The notes beneath the pieces were generated by a model that did no database searches, was not told the DNA's origin, and saw only the letters and a list, made by a program, of their open reading frames with translations. Positions 33,011 to 41,824 of a stretch of DNA of 64,000 nucleotides are shown here, in pieces. Positions within the stretch are counted from its first letter, which is position 1. Each line of letters opens with the position of its first letter. The stretch comes from Hyphomicrobiales bacterium. GTDB taxonomy: Bacteria; Pseudomonadota; Alphaproteobacteria; Rhizobiales; Beijerinckiaceae. Both the position numbers and the translations under genes were made by a program. Location of the stretch: assembly GCA_900473415.1 (NCBI GenBank), contig UCLR01000008.1, positions 140,484 to 204,483 of the forward strand. Reading direction: 5' to 3'.

Positions 33011-33496
33011 ATGATCCGTTACAACCTCATCTGCGACGACGCCCATGAGTTCGAGAGCTGGTTCTCGGACTCGGCGAGCTTCGAGGAACAGGCCAGGCGC
33101 GGCCTCGTGACCTGCCCCATCTGCGGCAGCGCGAAGGTCGAGCGGGCGATCATGGCCCCGAACGTCGCGCGCTCCGATCTCGGCCCGCGAGCGCAGGAGC
33201 CGGCGGCCGAGCCTGCCACGGACGCGCCGGCGCCGGCCCCGTCCCCCGCGCCGATGGCGCTGATGGGCAAGCAGGAGATCGCCTTTCGCGAGATGGTCGC
33301 TTCGCTGCACGCCCATGTCCGCGAGAATGCCGAGCATGTCGGCGAGCGCTTCGCCGAGGAAGCGCTGAAGATCCACCACGGCGAAACCGAAGCGCGCCCC
33401 ATCTATGGCGAGGCGACGCCGGACGACGCGCGCATGCTGCATGAGGAAGGCGTCGAGTTTCTGCCGCTTCCGCGCCTGCCGAGCTCGGGAAACTGA
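33011..33496 (+). CDS. DUF1178 family protein
   Basis: A 161-aa protein matching DUF1178 at full length. The N-terminus (MIRYNLICDDAHEFESWF) and the CPICGS pair resemble a zinc-ribbon of the FmdB type. A low-complexity Ala/Pro linker occupies about 62-82, and a helical C-terminal half contains FREMVASLHAHVRENAEHVG and ARPIYGEATPDDARML. No biochemical function is established for the family. In many relatives a nitrilase-like gene separates it from grxC; here only 82 bases do. Confidence 0.9.
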   Translation: MIRYNLICDDAHEFESWFSDSASFEEQARRGLVTCPICGSAKVERAIMAPNVARSDLGPRAQEPAAEPATDAPAPAPSPAPMALMGKQEIAFREMVASLHAHVRENAEHVGERFAEEALKIHHGETEARPIYGEATPDDARMLHEEGVEFLPLPRLPSSGN

Positions 33497-33552
33497 CCCG
33501 CATCTGTCCGAATGGACACATATTGTCGGCAGGCTGCCGGCGATGCGACGCT

Positions 33553-33582
33553 AAAAATCACGCCTCGAAGCGTGCCATTTTT
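33553..33582. terminator. Hairpin flanked by A and T tracts
   Basis: AAAAAT, stem CACGC (33559-33563), loop CTCGAA, stem GCGTG (33570-33574), two unpaired C, then ATTTTT. Located 56 bases after the DUF1178 stop codon, it has the shape of a terminator able to act in both directions. The stem is short. A second stem of 10 bp with one wobble lies at 33617-33640. Confidence 0.5.
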
Positions 33583-33761
33583 CGTTTCCAAACAACATGT
33601 TAGATGATGCACAATCGGCTGACGGCATCAGCCGTCGGCCGCACTGGCTGCCTTCCCCCTTCCTTCCCAGATTAAATTTCTGTTAAGGATTTGAGCGTTC
33701 CTTCCGGTGATCCCCGTGCGCCGTCCGGCAACCAGGGCTTCCGAATTCAAGGGGTTGTCGC

Positions 33762-34661
33762 ATGAAGCGTGCCACGGTCGCTGCACTTGGTCTCTGCTCC
33801 GATGGAGCTATCCGGTACGGCCGACGTGGATCGATCCCGCTTCTGATTGCGCTGGCAGCGCCGGTTCTGGGCGCCTGCAGCATGTCTCCGGTCGAAACCG
33901 CCGCGGTCAGCGCGCCGGCCACGAAGGAGCGAACGGCTGCCCGCAAGCATGCCGTTACCCTGGCGAAAGCCGATCCGCGCGAGAAGGACTGCCTGGTCCG
34001 CGCGATGTATTTCGAATCGAATCGGTCGAGCGACGCCGGTCTGCTCGGCGTCGGCACGGTCGTGATGAACCGCGTCGAATCGGCGCGCTACCCTGAGACG
34101 ATCTGCGGCGTGGTCGGCGCGCCGCGCCAATTCGCGTCCGGCGTCCTCACGCGCCCGATGACGGAAAGGACGCTGCCGCGGATCCAGGCCCTCGCCGAGG
34201 ACATCCTCAATGGCCGCCGCAACGAATCGGTCGGAGATGCCAAGCACTTCCACATGGCTGGCATGCGCTTCGGCTACGCCAACATGCACTACATGACCGT
34301 GGCCGGCGGCAACGCGTTCTATCTCAAGGGCGAGCGTCCCGAGCGCCGGCGCATCGAGGAGCCGACGATCCAGCTCGCCTCGGCCAGCTTCACGCCGGTC
34401 ACGACCGGCTCCATCGGCGTCTCGAACTCCTTCGCCTCGGCGCCGCTCGCCTTCGCCCCGGCCTCTGCAGCGCCGAAGCTTCCGACGATCGAGACGCCGG
34501 CAGTCATGCTGGTCAGGAACGCGCCGCTGCCGCCGGGCCGCCCGATTGATCTCGACCTGCCGAAGCCCTCCGCGCGCGCCTTCCTCGCGCCTCCGAAGGC
34601 CGATCGCCGCGTGGCGACGCTTCTGCCCACCGATATCCGCGGCAGCCTGTCCTCGCAGTAA
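33762..34661 (+). CDS. SleB/CwlJ-type cell wall hydrolase, lipoprotein
   Basis: A 299-aa exported protein with a signal sequence and lipobox (VLGAC, Cys near 39) and a Hydrolase_2 (SleB) domain at about 75-195. The domain starts DCLVRAMYFESNRSSDAGLLG, with the catalytic glutamate in the YFES motif, and contains VGTVVMNRV and ICGVV. It ends with FHMAGMRFGYANMHY. Non-sporulating proteobacteria use such enzymes in peptidoglycan remodelling. The C-terminal 100 residues are alanine/proline-rich with no recognised domain. The ATG at 33762 has an AAGGGG ribosome site. Confidence 0.9.
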   Translation: MKRATVAALGLCSDGAIRYGRRGSIPLLIALAAPVLGACSMSPVETAAVSAPATKERTAARKHAVTLAKADPREKDCLVRAMYFESNRSSDAGLLGVGTVVMNRVESARYPETICGVVGAPRQFASGVLTRPMTERTLPRIQALAEDILNGRRNESVGDAKHFHMAGMRFGYANMHYMTVAGGNAFYLKGERPERRRIEEPTIQLASASFTPVTTGSIGVSNSFASAPLAFAPASAAPKLPTIETPAVMLVRNAPLPPGRPIDLDLPKPSARAFLAPPKADRRVATLLPTDIRGSLSSQ

Positions 34662-34810
34662 CCGTCGAAGTCCGGAGCCGATCGGTGCGAACCGAGGCCG
34701 CGGCCGCCGGACCTGCGTCCGCCTAACGTCGAAGGGGACTTCGCCGAAGCTCTGGCGTTATCTTCGCCGCAGTGCAACATTCAGATTGCTCTGCAATACG
34801 GGGAGACGCC

Positions 34811-36799
34811 ATGCCTGCAACGGAACAGGGCGCCCAACAGGCGGCGCAGCGCGACAAGCCCTGGATCTTCCGCACCTATGCGGGCCATTCCGGCGCGGCT
34901 GAATCCAACCGGCTCTACCGAACCAATCTCGCCAAGGGCCAGACGGGCCTGTCCGTCGCCTTCGATCTGCCGACCCAGACCGGCTACGACCCGGACCATG
35001 TGCTGGCGCGCGGCGAGGTCGGCAAGGTCGGCGTGCCGATCAGCCATCTCGGCGACATGCGCGCGCTCTTCGACCAGATCCCGCTCGCCGAGATGAACAC
35101 CTCGATGACGATCAATGCGACGGCGGCCTGGCTGCTCTCGCTCTACATCGCCGTCGCCGACGAGCAGGGCGCGGATCGCAGGCTCCTGCAGGGCACGACG
35201 CAGAACGACCTGGTCAAGGAATACCTCTCGCGCGGCACCTATGTCTTCCCGCCGCGCCCTTCCATGCGGCTCACCACCGACATCGTCGTGTTCACGGCAA
35301 GCGAGCTGCCGAAATGGAACCCGACCAATGTGTGCTCCTACCACCTGCAGGAGGCCGGAGCCTCGCCGGTTCAGGAACTTTCCTTCGCGCTGGCCACCGC
35401 CATCGCCCTGCTCGATTCCATCCGCGCCCGACCGGAAGTGAAGCCAGAGGATTTCGCGCCCATCGTCGGACGCATCTCCTTCTTCGTGAATGCCGGCATG
35501 CGCTTCGTCACCGAGCTCTGCAAGATGCGGGCTTTCGTCGAGCTCTGGGACGAGATCACATTAGGCAGGTATGGCGTTGCCGAAGAACAGAACAGGCGCT
35601 TCCGCTATGGCGTGCAGGTCAACTCGCTGGGGCTCACCGAGCAGCAGGCCGAGAACAACGTCTACCGCATCCTGATCGAGATGCTGGCGGTGACACTGTC
35701 GAAGAAGGCGCGCGCCCGGGCAGTGCAGCTCCCCGCCTGGAACGAGGCGCTCGGCCTGCCGCGGCCCTTCGACCAGCAATGGTCGCTGCGCATGCAGCAG
35801 GTACTGGCCTACGAGACGGACCTGCTCGAATTCGGCGACATCTTCGACGGCTCGTCCGCGATCGACGCCAAGGTCCGCGCGCTCAAGGAAGCCGCGCTGG
35901 AAGAGCTCGCCCGCATCGACGACATGGGCGGGGCGCTTGCCGCCGTCGAGAGCGGCTACATGAAGCAGGCACTGGTCGAGAACGGCGCGCGCCGCATCGA
36001 GGCGATCGAGCGCGGCGAGCAGGTCGTCGTCGGCGTCAACAAATTCACCGGCAGCGAGCCCTCCCCGCTCTCCGCCGGAGATGGCGCCGTCGTGACCGTG
36101 CCGGATTCGGTCGAGATCGAGGCCGTCGGTCGGCTCCGTGCGTGGCGCGATGCGCGCGCCGCAAAGGCGGCCGAAGCGGCGCTTTCTGAGCTTGCCGCCA
36201 GCGCCCGTGAGGGCCGTAATGTCATGCCGGCCTCGATCGCCTGCGCCAAGGCGGGCGTCACCACCGGCGAATGGGCGCAGACGCTGCGCGAAATCTTCGG
36301 CGAATATCGCGCCCCGACCGGCGTCGACACCACGAAGCTCGGCGACGCAACCGGCCTCGCCACCGCGAAGGCCGCGGTGGAGAAGGCGACGGCACGGCTC
36401 GGCCGGCCACCGCGATTCCTCGTCGGCAAGCCGGGGCTCGACGGCCATTCGAACGGCGCGGAGCAGATCGCCGTGCGCGCCCGCGATGCCGGCATGAGCG
36501 TGAGCTATGGCGGCATCCGCCAGACGCCGGAGGAGATCGTCAGCGAGGCGAAAGAGCAGGAGGCCGACATCATCGGGCTCTCCATCCTGTCGGGCTCGCA
36601 TCTGCCGCTGGTGCGGGACGTGACCGCCCGCCTGCGCGTCGCCGGCATGGACGTGCCGGTCGTGGTCGGCGGCATCATCCCGCCCGACGACGAGAATGCG
36701 CTGCGCAACATGGGTGTGGCGGCGGTCTACACGCCGAAGGATTTCGCGCTCGACGGCATCATCGCCGACGTGGCCGGGCTGGCGGCGAAGAAAGGATAA
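34811..36799 (+). CDS. meaA: Ethylmalonyl-CoA mutase (MeaA type), B12-dependent
   Basis: A 662-aa fusion of the acyl-CoA mutase barrel (about 15-500) and a C-terminal cobalamin-binding domain (about 520-655). The barrel begins PWIFRTYAGHSGAAESNRLY, as in MeaA/Ecm proteins rather than classical MutB, and has MRLTTDIVVFTASELPKWNP. The B12 motif GLDGHSNG has its cobalt-ligand histidine at 546, followed by GLSILSGSHL. The enzyme converts ethylmalonyl-CoA to methylsuccinyl-CoA in the ethylmalonyl-CoA route of acetate/C1 assimilation. No crotonyl-CoA carboxylase/reductase gene is nearby. GGGAG precedes the ATG. Assignment as ethylmalonyl- rather than methylmalonyl-CoA mutase rests on overall resemblance and length. 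Confidence 0.88.
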   Translation: MPATEQGAQQAAQRDKPWIFRTYAGHSGAAESNRLYRTNLAKGQTGLSVAFDLPTQTGYDPDHVLARGEVGKVGVPISHLGDMRALFDQIPLAEMNTSMTINATAAWLLSLYIAVADEQGADRRLLQGTTQNDLVKEYLSRGTYVFPPRPSMRLTTDIVVFTASELPKWNPTNVCSYHLQEAGASPVQELSFALATAIALLDSIRARPEVKPEDFAPIVGRISFFVNAGMRFVTELCKMRAFVELWDEITLGRYGVAEEQNRRFRYGVQVNSLGLTEQQAENNVYRILIEMLAVTLSKKARARAVQLPAWNEALGLPRPFDQQWSLRMQQVLAYETDLLEFGDIFDGSSAIDAKVRALKEAALEELARIDDMGGALAAVESGYMKQALVENGARRIEAIERGEQVVVGVNKFTGSEPSPLSAGDGAVVTVPDSVEIEAVGRLRAWRDARAAKAAEAALSELAASAREGRNVMPASIACAKAGVTTGEWAQTLREIFGEYRAPTGVDTTKLGDATGLATAKAAVEKATARLGRPPRFLVGKPGLDGHSNGAEQIAVRARDAGMSVSYGGIRQTPEEIVSEAKEQEADIIGLSILSGSHLPLVRDVTARLRVAGMDVPVVVGGIIPPDDENALRNMGVAAVYTPKDFALDGIIADVAGLAAKKG

Positions 36800-36800
36800 C

Positions 36801-36938
36801 CTCAGTCTTCCCTTGCGCGCTGCGGCGTGTAACGCCGCTGCGCAGACACGGGACCGGGTGCAGAAAGGGCGCCTTCTTGTCACGCGATCCCGTGTCTGCG
36901 TCGCAGCACTGACGTGCCGCAACGCGCACGGGATGACA
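36801..36938. repeat. Dispersed palindromic repeat, copy G
   Basis: This copy fills the gap between the convergent meaA and J-domain genes. CAGACACGGGA near 36843 pairs with TCCCGTGTCTG near 36888. The inner spacer shares GAAAGGGCGCCTT and a GTCACG-GAT segment with copy C. It ends GGGATGAC like the other copies. Probably also serves as a two-way 3' end. Confidence 0.6.
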
Positions 36939-36941
36939 GCC

Positions 36942-37559
36942 CTAGACCATCCCCACGCTCTTCAGCTGCTGATAGGCCTTCAGGATTTCCTGCAGCGTGC
37001 CCTCGCGCGAGCGATCGCCGCCATTGGCGTCCGGGTGGAAGCGCTTCACCAATTCCTTGTAGCGCGCCTTGATCGCCGTGGAATCGGCGGTGTCGTCGAG
37101 GCCCAGCGTCTCCAGCGCCTTCATCGCCACCACGCCAACGCGCGGCTCCTCCCGGGCAGCCTGCTGGCCCGTACGCGCGCCGAACAGGTTGAAGGCGTCA
37201 TGCATGTCGGGGCCGGCCTCACCCTTGCGCCGGCGACCGCGCTGCGACATCCGCGCGGCCTGCGAATTCACGCCGAGCTTCCAGGTCGGCCGGTGGCCGA
37301 TCTCCTCCTGCTTCTGGTAGGCGGCGAGCGCATCGTCGTCCATGCCGGCGAAATAGTTATAGGAGGCGTTGTATTCCTTCACATGCTCCATGCAGAACAG
37401 GAAGAACTGCCCCTCGCGCCCGCGCCCCATGGGCGCGCGGAATTCGCCGGCGCGGGTGCAGCCGGCATGGTTGCAACGCGGTGCGTCGCCATCCACGACC
37501 GTTTCCGCCTCGGAAGGGCCGATCCTGATGCTGTCGAAAAGGCGCGAATTGATGTTCAT
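36942..37559 (-). CDS. J-domain (DnaJ-like) protein with N-terminal cysteine cluster
   Basis: A 205-aa protein common in Hyphomicrobiales. The N-terminal half has a possible metal site (CNHAGC near 29-34, FCMEH near 57), and the C-terminal 60 residues form a J domain with the HPD motif in RFHPDANGG, which stimulates Hsp70 ATPase. Between them lies a basic linker (RMSQRGRRRKGE). The ATG at 37559 is preferred; a longer frame to 37616 has no supporting ribosome site. It is divergent from the BolA gene, with 98 bases between, so both promoters share that space. Confidence 0.9.
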   Translation of the reverse strand: MNINSRLFDSIRIGPSEAETVVDGDAPRCNHAGCTRAGEFRAPMGRGREGQFFLFCMEHVKEYNASYNYFAGMDDDALAAYQKQEEIGHRPTWKLGVNSQAARMSQRGRRRKGEAGPDMHDAFNLFGARTGQQAAREEPRVGVVAMKALETLGLDDTADSTAIKARYKELVKRFHPDANGGDRSREGTLQEILKAYQQLKSVGMV

Positions 37560-37657
37560 CGTCGAAGGGTTATGAGACGCAAAGGGCTCGGCCGGCAAGT
37601 GCACTGCAACACGCACTGCCGAACCGATCGGACAATCATCGCAACGGTGGCACGATC

Positions 37658-37930
37658 ATGACCGCAATCGCAGAAAGAATCACGCGAAAGCTGAGCGAGG
37701 CCTTCGCACCACAGCAACTCGAGGTGATCGACGAGTCGCACCAGCATCATGGCCATAGCGGCTGGCGCGAAGGCGGCGAGACTCATTTCCGAGTGGATAT
37801 CGTGTCGGATGCCTTCACCGGCAAGAGCCGCCTGGAGCGTCACCGCATGATCAACGCTGCGCTGACACAGGAGCTCGCCGAGCGCGTCCATGCGCTGGCG
37901 ATAGCGGCCAAGGCGCCGGGCGAGGCCTGA
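37658..37930 (+). CDS. bolA: BolA family protein
   Basis: A 90-aa BolA/YrbA fold protein with the family histidines and the segment ESHQHHGHSGWREGGETHF, then VDIVSDAFTGKSRLERHRMI. BolA proteins pair with monothiol glutaredoxins to bind Fe-S clusters. Full length. The gene is divergent from the J-domain gene. A 7-bp GGGCCGG/CCGGCCC stem (37949-37955 with 37965-37971) stands just after its stop codon. Confidence 0.92.
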   Translation: MTAIAERITRKLSEAFAPQQLEVIDESHQHHGHSGWREGGETHFRVDIVSDAFTGKSRLERHRMINAALTQELAERVHALAIAAKAPGEA

Positions 37931-37948
37931 TCTGCTGCAGAAGTGTAG

Positions 37949-37971
37949 GGGCCGGAACGCCAGACCGGCCC
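37949..37971. terminator. Stem-loop between convergent bolA and MFS genes
   Basis: GGGCCGG and CCGGCCC form a 7-bp perfect stem with a 9-base loop in the 92-base gap between two genes transcribed toward each other. It has no T-run. A 3'-end role is likely from position only. Confidence 0.35.
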
Positions 37972-38022
37972 TGGTCACGGCGCGGAGCGACCTCCTTCGC
38001 CAAGACGTCGTAGGTAGCCTCG

Positions 38023-39219
38023 TCAGGCCTTCGGACGCCCCGGCGCGAAGGCATAGATCGCGGCAGAGATCAGCAGCAACGCCGCGAAGATCCAATGCAG
38101 GCGGGCGAAAGTCTCGGCTGGCCCGAATCCCGCCATACGCTGGGCGGCGATGAACCAACCGGACGCGGATTGCACCGCCGCAGCCCCCGCAATGAAGAGA
38201 AAGTTCGCGCAGGTCATGCCGCGCCCGATCAGGTGCTCGGGAAAGAACTGCCGAGCATGAGCCATCAGGATCGCATAGGTGAAACCAGCCGCGCCGATCA
38301 GCGAGAACAATGCGATCGCAATGAATGACGAGCCATGGCCGGCGAGCGCCAGCAGGGCAAAGCCGAGCACCGTCAGCAGCGTGCCCCAGAACACGATGGC
38401 TTTGGCCCGGCCGGTGCGGCTTTCGAGCCAGCCATAAGCGAAGGCACCGAGGATCATCGCGATTGCCATGACCGTGGCGGCATGGCCGGCCGAGACGGCG
38501 TCATAGCCATGGACCTGCGTCATATAGGGCGCGATCCAAAGACCTCGCGCCGTCGCGACGATGGCGTAGCCTAAGAAGATCAGCGGCGCGAGCAGCCACA
38601 GCGGCTTCAGCTTCAGGATGCTGGCGAGGCCCTGCAACAGCCCCTCGTCGGGCGCCGAGGAGGTGGCGCGCGGCGGATCGCGCACCAGCGCCACGGCCAG
38701 CACCGTCGCAGCGAGGAAGCAGGCAGCCATCGCCGTCATCGCGCCGCGCCAGCCATAATGCTGGGCGGCGATGGCGAGCGGCGCGGCACCGACGACATTG
38801 CCGAGCGACCCCAGCCCGATGAAGAGCGAAGTCAGCAGTCCGAAACGCGCCGGCGAGGATAGCCGGGCGAAGAGGAACAGCGACGACATGAAGACCGGCG
38901 AGCAGCCGAACCCGATCAGCACCATCGCGATGCCGGCCGACACGCCGCCTCCGGCCTGAGCGAACAGGAAGGCGCCGGCCGAGCCGATCGTCATCGCAAC
39001 CGCGACCGTGCGGCGCGGCCCGACCCGATCGAGCGCCCAGCCGACCAGGAATTGCGCCAGCGCGAAGGCGATGAACCAGGCCGCTCCGAGCAGACCGAAG
39101 GCCGCGGGTCCGATGTCGAGATCGGCCATCACAGGTCCGGCGATCACGCTCAGGAAGGAGCGGTAGAAGATCGACAGGATATAGGCCGGCAGGAGCGCGA
39201 TGAAGACAGACACGTTCAA
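38023..39219 (-). CDS. MFS transporter
   Basis: A 398-aa major facilitator with 12 hydrophobic helices. The loop 2-3 signature is GWALDRVGPRRT, and the N-terminus FIALLPAYILSIFYRSFLSV resembles the nitrate/glycerol-3-phosphate/oxalate-type group. Substrate unknown. The frame opens with TTG at 39219; the GTG two codons later (39213) is an equally plausible start. Dispersed repeat copy D lies just upstream. It shares no operon with the neighbouring bolA gene, which converges on it. Confidence 0.85.
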   Translation of the reverse strand: MNVSVFIALLPAYILSIFYRSFLSVIAGPVMADLDIGPAAFGLLGAAWFIAFALAQFLVGWALDRVGPRRTVAVAMTIGSAGAFLFAQAGGGVSAGIAMVLIGFGCSPVFMSSLFLFARLSSPARFGLLTSLFIGLGSLGNVVGAAPLAIAAQHYGWRGAMTAMAACFLAATVLAVALVRDPPRATSSAPDEGLLQGLASILKLKPLWLLAPLIFLGYAIVATARGLWIAPYMTQVHGYDAVSAGHAATVMAIAMILGAFAYGWLESRTGRAKAIVFWGTLLTVLGFALLALAGHGSSFIAIALFSLIGAAGFTYAILMAHARQFFPEHLIGRGMTCANFLFIAGAAAVQSASGWFIAAQRMAGFGPAETFARLHWIFAALLLISAAIYAFAPGRPKA

Positions 39220-39271
39220 GACATCCGCTTTGGCTGCTTCGCCGGCAAGTTCCAGGTTCGCACGGAACCTC

Positions 39272-39370
39272 GGGTCACCCCGGGGTTGACCCGGGATCCA
39301 TGCCAGAGCGCTTTCTATGAAGGTTCAGGCATGGATTCCGGCTCTCCGCTTCGCTGCGGCCGGGATGACA
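39272..39370. repeat. Dispersed palindromic repeat, copy D
   Basis: Begins GGGTCACCCCGGGG and ends GGCCGGGATGAC, with inner CCCGGGATCCATGCC near 39291 answered by GGCATGGATTCCGG near 39328. It sits between the MFS start and the thiolase stop codon on the minus strand. The GTCA...TGAC ends are shared with the other copies. Confidence 0.65.
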
Positions 39371-39412
39371 TCGCGTTTCAGGCGAGCCGGAACAGTATCC
39401 GGCTCGTCACGC

Positions 39413-40582
39413 TCACTTGATCCGCTCGAGCACGGAGACGTAGTTCGCGACCGCCGCCCCACCCATGTTGAAGATGCCGCCGAGGCGCGGCTCATTGAGC
39501 TGCATGCCCTCCGGGGCCTCACCGGTGAGCTGCATCGCGGAAAGCACGTGCATCGACACACCGGTCGCGCCGATCGGATGGCCCTTGGCCTTGAGGCCGC
39601 CCGAGGCGTTGACCGGCAGCTTGCCGTCCTTCTGCGTCCAGCCTTCCTTGATGGCGCGCGCGCCGTCGCCCTCCTTGGTCAGGCCCATCGCCTCGTATTC
39701 GATCAGCTCGGCGATGGTGAAGCAGTCATGCGTCTCGACGAAGGAGAGGTCGTCCAGCGTCACGCCGGCATCGGCCAGCGCCTTCTGCCAGGCCAGCGCC
39801 CCGCCCTCGAACTTCAGGATGTCGCGCTTCGACATCGGCAGGAAATCCTGGACATGGGCCATGCCGCGGAAGCCGACCGCGCGGCGCATCGTCAGCGCCG
39901 TCGCCTCGTCAGCCAGCACCAGCGCCGCGGCGCCGTCCGAGACGAGCGAGCAGTCGGTGCGCTTCAGCGGACCGGCGACATAGGGGTTCTTCTCGCTCTC
40001 ATCGCGGCAGAAGGCATAGCCCAGATCCTTGCGCATCTGCGCATAGGGGTTCTCGACGCCATTCTTATGGTTCTTGGCGGCGATCATGGCGAGCGCATCG
40101 GATTGGTCGCCATGCCGCTGGAAATAGCCGGCGGCGATCTTGCCGAAGACGCCGGCGAAGCCGGCCGGCGTATCGCCGTCCTCGGGCAGATAGGAGGCCT
40201 TGAGCAGGTTCTTGCCGATCTCGGGGCCCGGCGTCTTGGTCATCTGCTCGACGCCGACGACCAGCACGACCTTGGCGTCGCCGGCCTTGATCGCACGGAC
40301 GCCCTGATGGACGGCGGCCGTGCCGGTCGCGCAGGCATTCTCGACGCGGGTGGTCGGCTTGAAGCGCAGCGCCGGGTCGGCCTGCAGCACCAGCGAGGCG
40401 GTGAAATCCTGGGCCGAGAAGCCAGCGTTGAAATGGCCGAGCACGATCTCGTCCACCTGGTCAGCGGTGATGCCGGCATCGACCAGCGCGTCGGTGGTGA
40501 CCCGCACGATCAGGCTCTCGATGGTCTCGGCATCCTGCTTGCCGAACGGCGTGTGCGCCCAGCCTACGATCGCAGCGCTCAT
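39413..40582 (-). CDS. Thiolase / acetyl-CoA acetyltransferase-like (SCP-x type)
   Basis: A 389-aa thiolase-fold enzyme with the nucleophile Cys84 in VENACATGTAAVHQ, the ETHDCF histidine, and NASGGLKAKGHPIGATG near the C-terminus. The sequence is closer to the SCP-x/acetyl-CoA acetyltransferase group with unknown substrate than to PhaA or FadA. It should cleave or condense an acyl-CoA. Some relatives work with an OB-fold partner, but none is next to it. No beta-oxidation cluster surrounds it. Confidence 0.88.
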   Translation of the reverse strand: MSAAIVGWAHTPFGKQDAETIESLIVRVTTDALVDAGITADQVDEIVLGHFNAGFSAQDFTASLVLQADPALRFKPTTRVENACATGTAAVHQGVRAIKAGDAKVVLVVGVEQMTKTPGPEIGKNLLKASYLPEDGDTPAGFAGVFGKIAAGYFQRHGDQSDALAMIAAKNHKNGVENPYAQMRKDLGYAFCRDESEKNPYVAGPLKRTDCSLVSDGAAALVLADEATALTMRRAVGFRGMAHVQDFLPMSKRDILKFEGGALAWQKALADAGVTLDDLSFVETHDCFTIAELIEYEAMGLTKEGDGARAIKEGWTQKDGKLPVNASGGLKAKGHPIGATGVSMHVLSAMQLTGEAPEGMQLNEPRLGGIFNMGGAAVANYVSVLERIK

Positions 40583-40719
40583 GACGGAATCTCCCTATGA
40601 TGTGCAACTACACGTTATCTTGGCAGCCCCGGCCGGCCGGGCAAGCCCGTATCCACGCATGATGGCCGTGCGCGGATCGGCAGGCAGGGCTTTTTTGCAG
40701 GACTAGCCCGCTCGTCCCG

Positions 40720-41625
40720 TCACTGCAATGACAGAGACATCAGCAGCCCGACCCCGCCGACGATCATCGCCATGCCGAGCATTTCGCGGCGGCTGGTGCC
40801 CTCCGAGAAGAGCTTGCGCGAGGCAATCTGCGCCAGCGGCACCTCGATCAGCCCGAGGGTTCGGACATTCGCCGCCGTGGTCAGCGAAAAGCCGATGAAC
40901 CAGCATTGCGACGCGGCCGCGCCCAGGAAGCCGGCAGAGAGCGAGCGCCGCCAGCTCTTCAGGCTGAGCATCAGGGCCGGCCGGTCCGCCGCCAGCATGT
41001 AGACGACGAGGATCAGCGTCTGCATGCCGAGGCCCAACACCAGGATGGTCGAGGCGCGGATCAGGAAGGAGCCCTCCGGCAGCGCCTGGATGCCGCCACG
41101 GTAGCCAATCGCCGAGAGCGCGAAGCAAGCACCGGAGACGATGCCGAGCACCGCCGGGCGCAAGCCGGCGCGGCTGAGCTTCTCGCCCGGCTTCCACGAC
41201 ACGACGATCACGCCCGCGGTGGCGATGATGATCGCGAGGAACTTGAGCGGCGTCAGCGCATCGCCCAGCAGCAGCGCGCCGAACAGCGCGACCTGCACTG
41301 GCTCGGTCTTGGTATAGGCTGTTGTCACGGCGAAGGAGCGCTCGCGCATCGCCGCCAGCATCAGCGCCGTCGCCGCGATCTGCGTCAGCGCGCCCCAAAG
41401 CGTGTAGCCGAGGGAAGCCATGTCGATGTCAGGCGGCAGCCGCTGCAGGCCGATGCAGGCAAGAACAAGGAACAGCGCCGCGAAGGGCAGGCCGAAGAGA
41501 AAGCGCACCTGCGTGGCGCCGACCACGCCGATGACGTCGGTGAGCGAGCGCTGGGCCAGATTGCGCGCTGTCTGCAGAAGCGACGCGCAGATCGTCGCCG
41601 GGATCCAGAGAAGGCCGAAAGCCAC
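40720..41625 (-). CDS. EamA/DMT family transporter
   Basis: A 301-aa drug/metabolite transporter with ten predicted helices formed by two EamA repeats. Visible features are the first-repeat end AYTKTEPVQVALFGALLLGD and the second-repeat end LIEVPLAQIASRKLFSEGTS. Substrate unknown. It is divergent from the D,D-carboxypeptidase gene, with about 200 bases between the starts. Confidence 0.85.
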   Translation of the reverse strand: MAFGLLWIPATICASLLQTARNLAQRSLTDVIGVVGATQVRFLFGLPFAALFLVLACIGLQRLPPDIDMASLGYTLWGALTQIAATALMLAAMRERSFAVTTAYTKTEPVQVALFGALLLGDALTPLKFLAIIIATAGVIVVSWKPGEKLSRAGLRPAVLGIVSGACFALSAIGYRGGIQALPEGSFLIRASTILVLGLGMQTLILVVYMLAADRPALMLSLKSWRRSLSAGFLGAAASQCWFIGFSLTTAANVRTLGLIEVPLAQIASRKLFSEGTSRREMLGMAMIVGGVGLLMSLSLQ

Positions 41626-41824
41626 GGAAAGCCTCGAAGGAAGGAGGGATCGTCGCTTTTGGACCGGCCAGGACGACTAGGCAAATCACTCGGCTGGGGG
41701 TAGGTATGCGTATACGGGCGGTCCGATCGGACCCGCCGTCTCGAAAATGCCGCACGAATGCCGCACGCGTCGCCTTCAACTCCGCGCCGTCGTCACCCGT
41801 CCAGACAGGCTTTAAGACCGCCCG

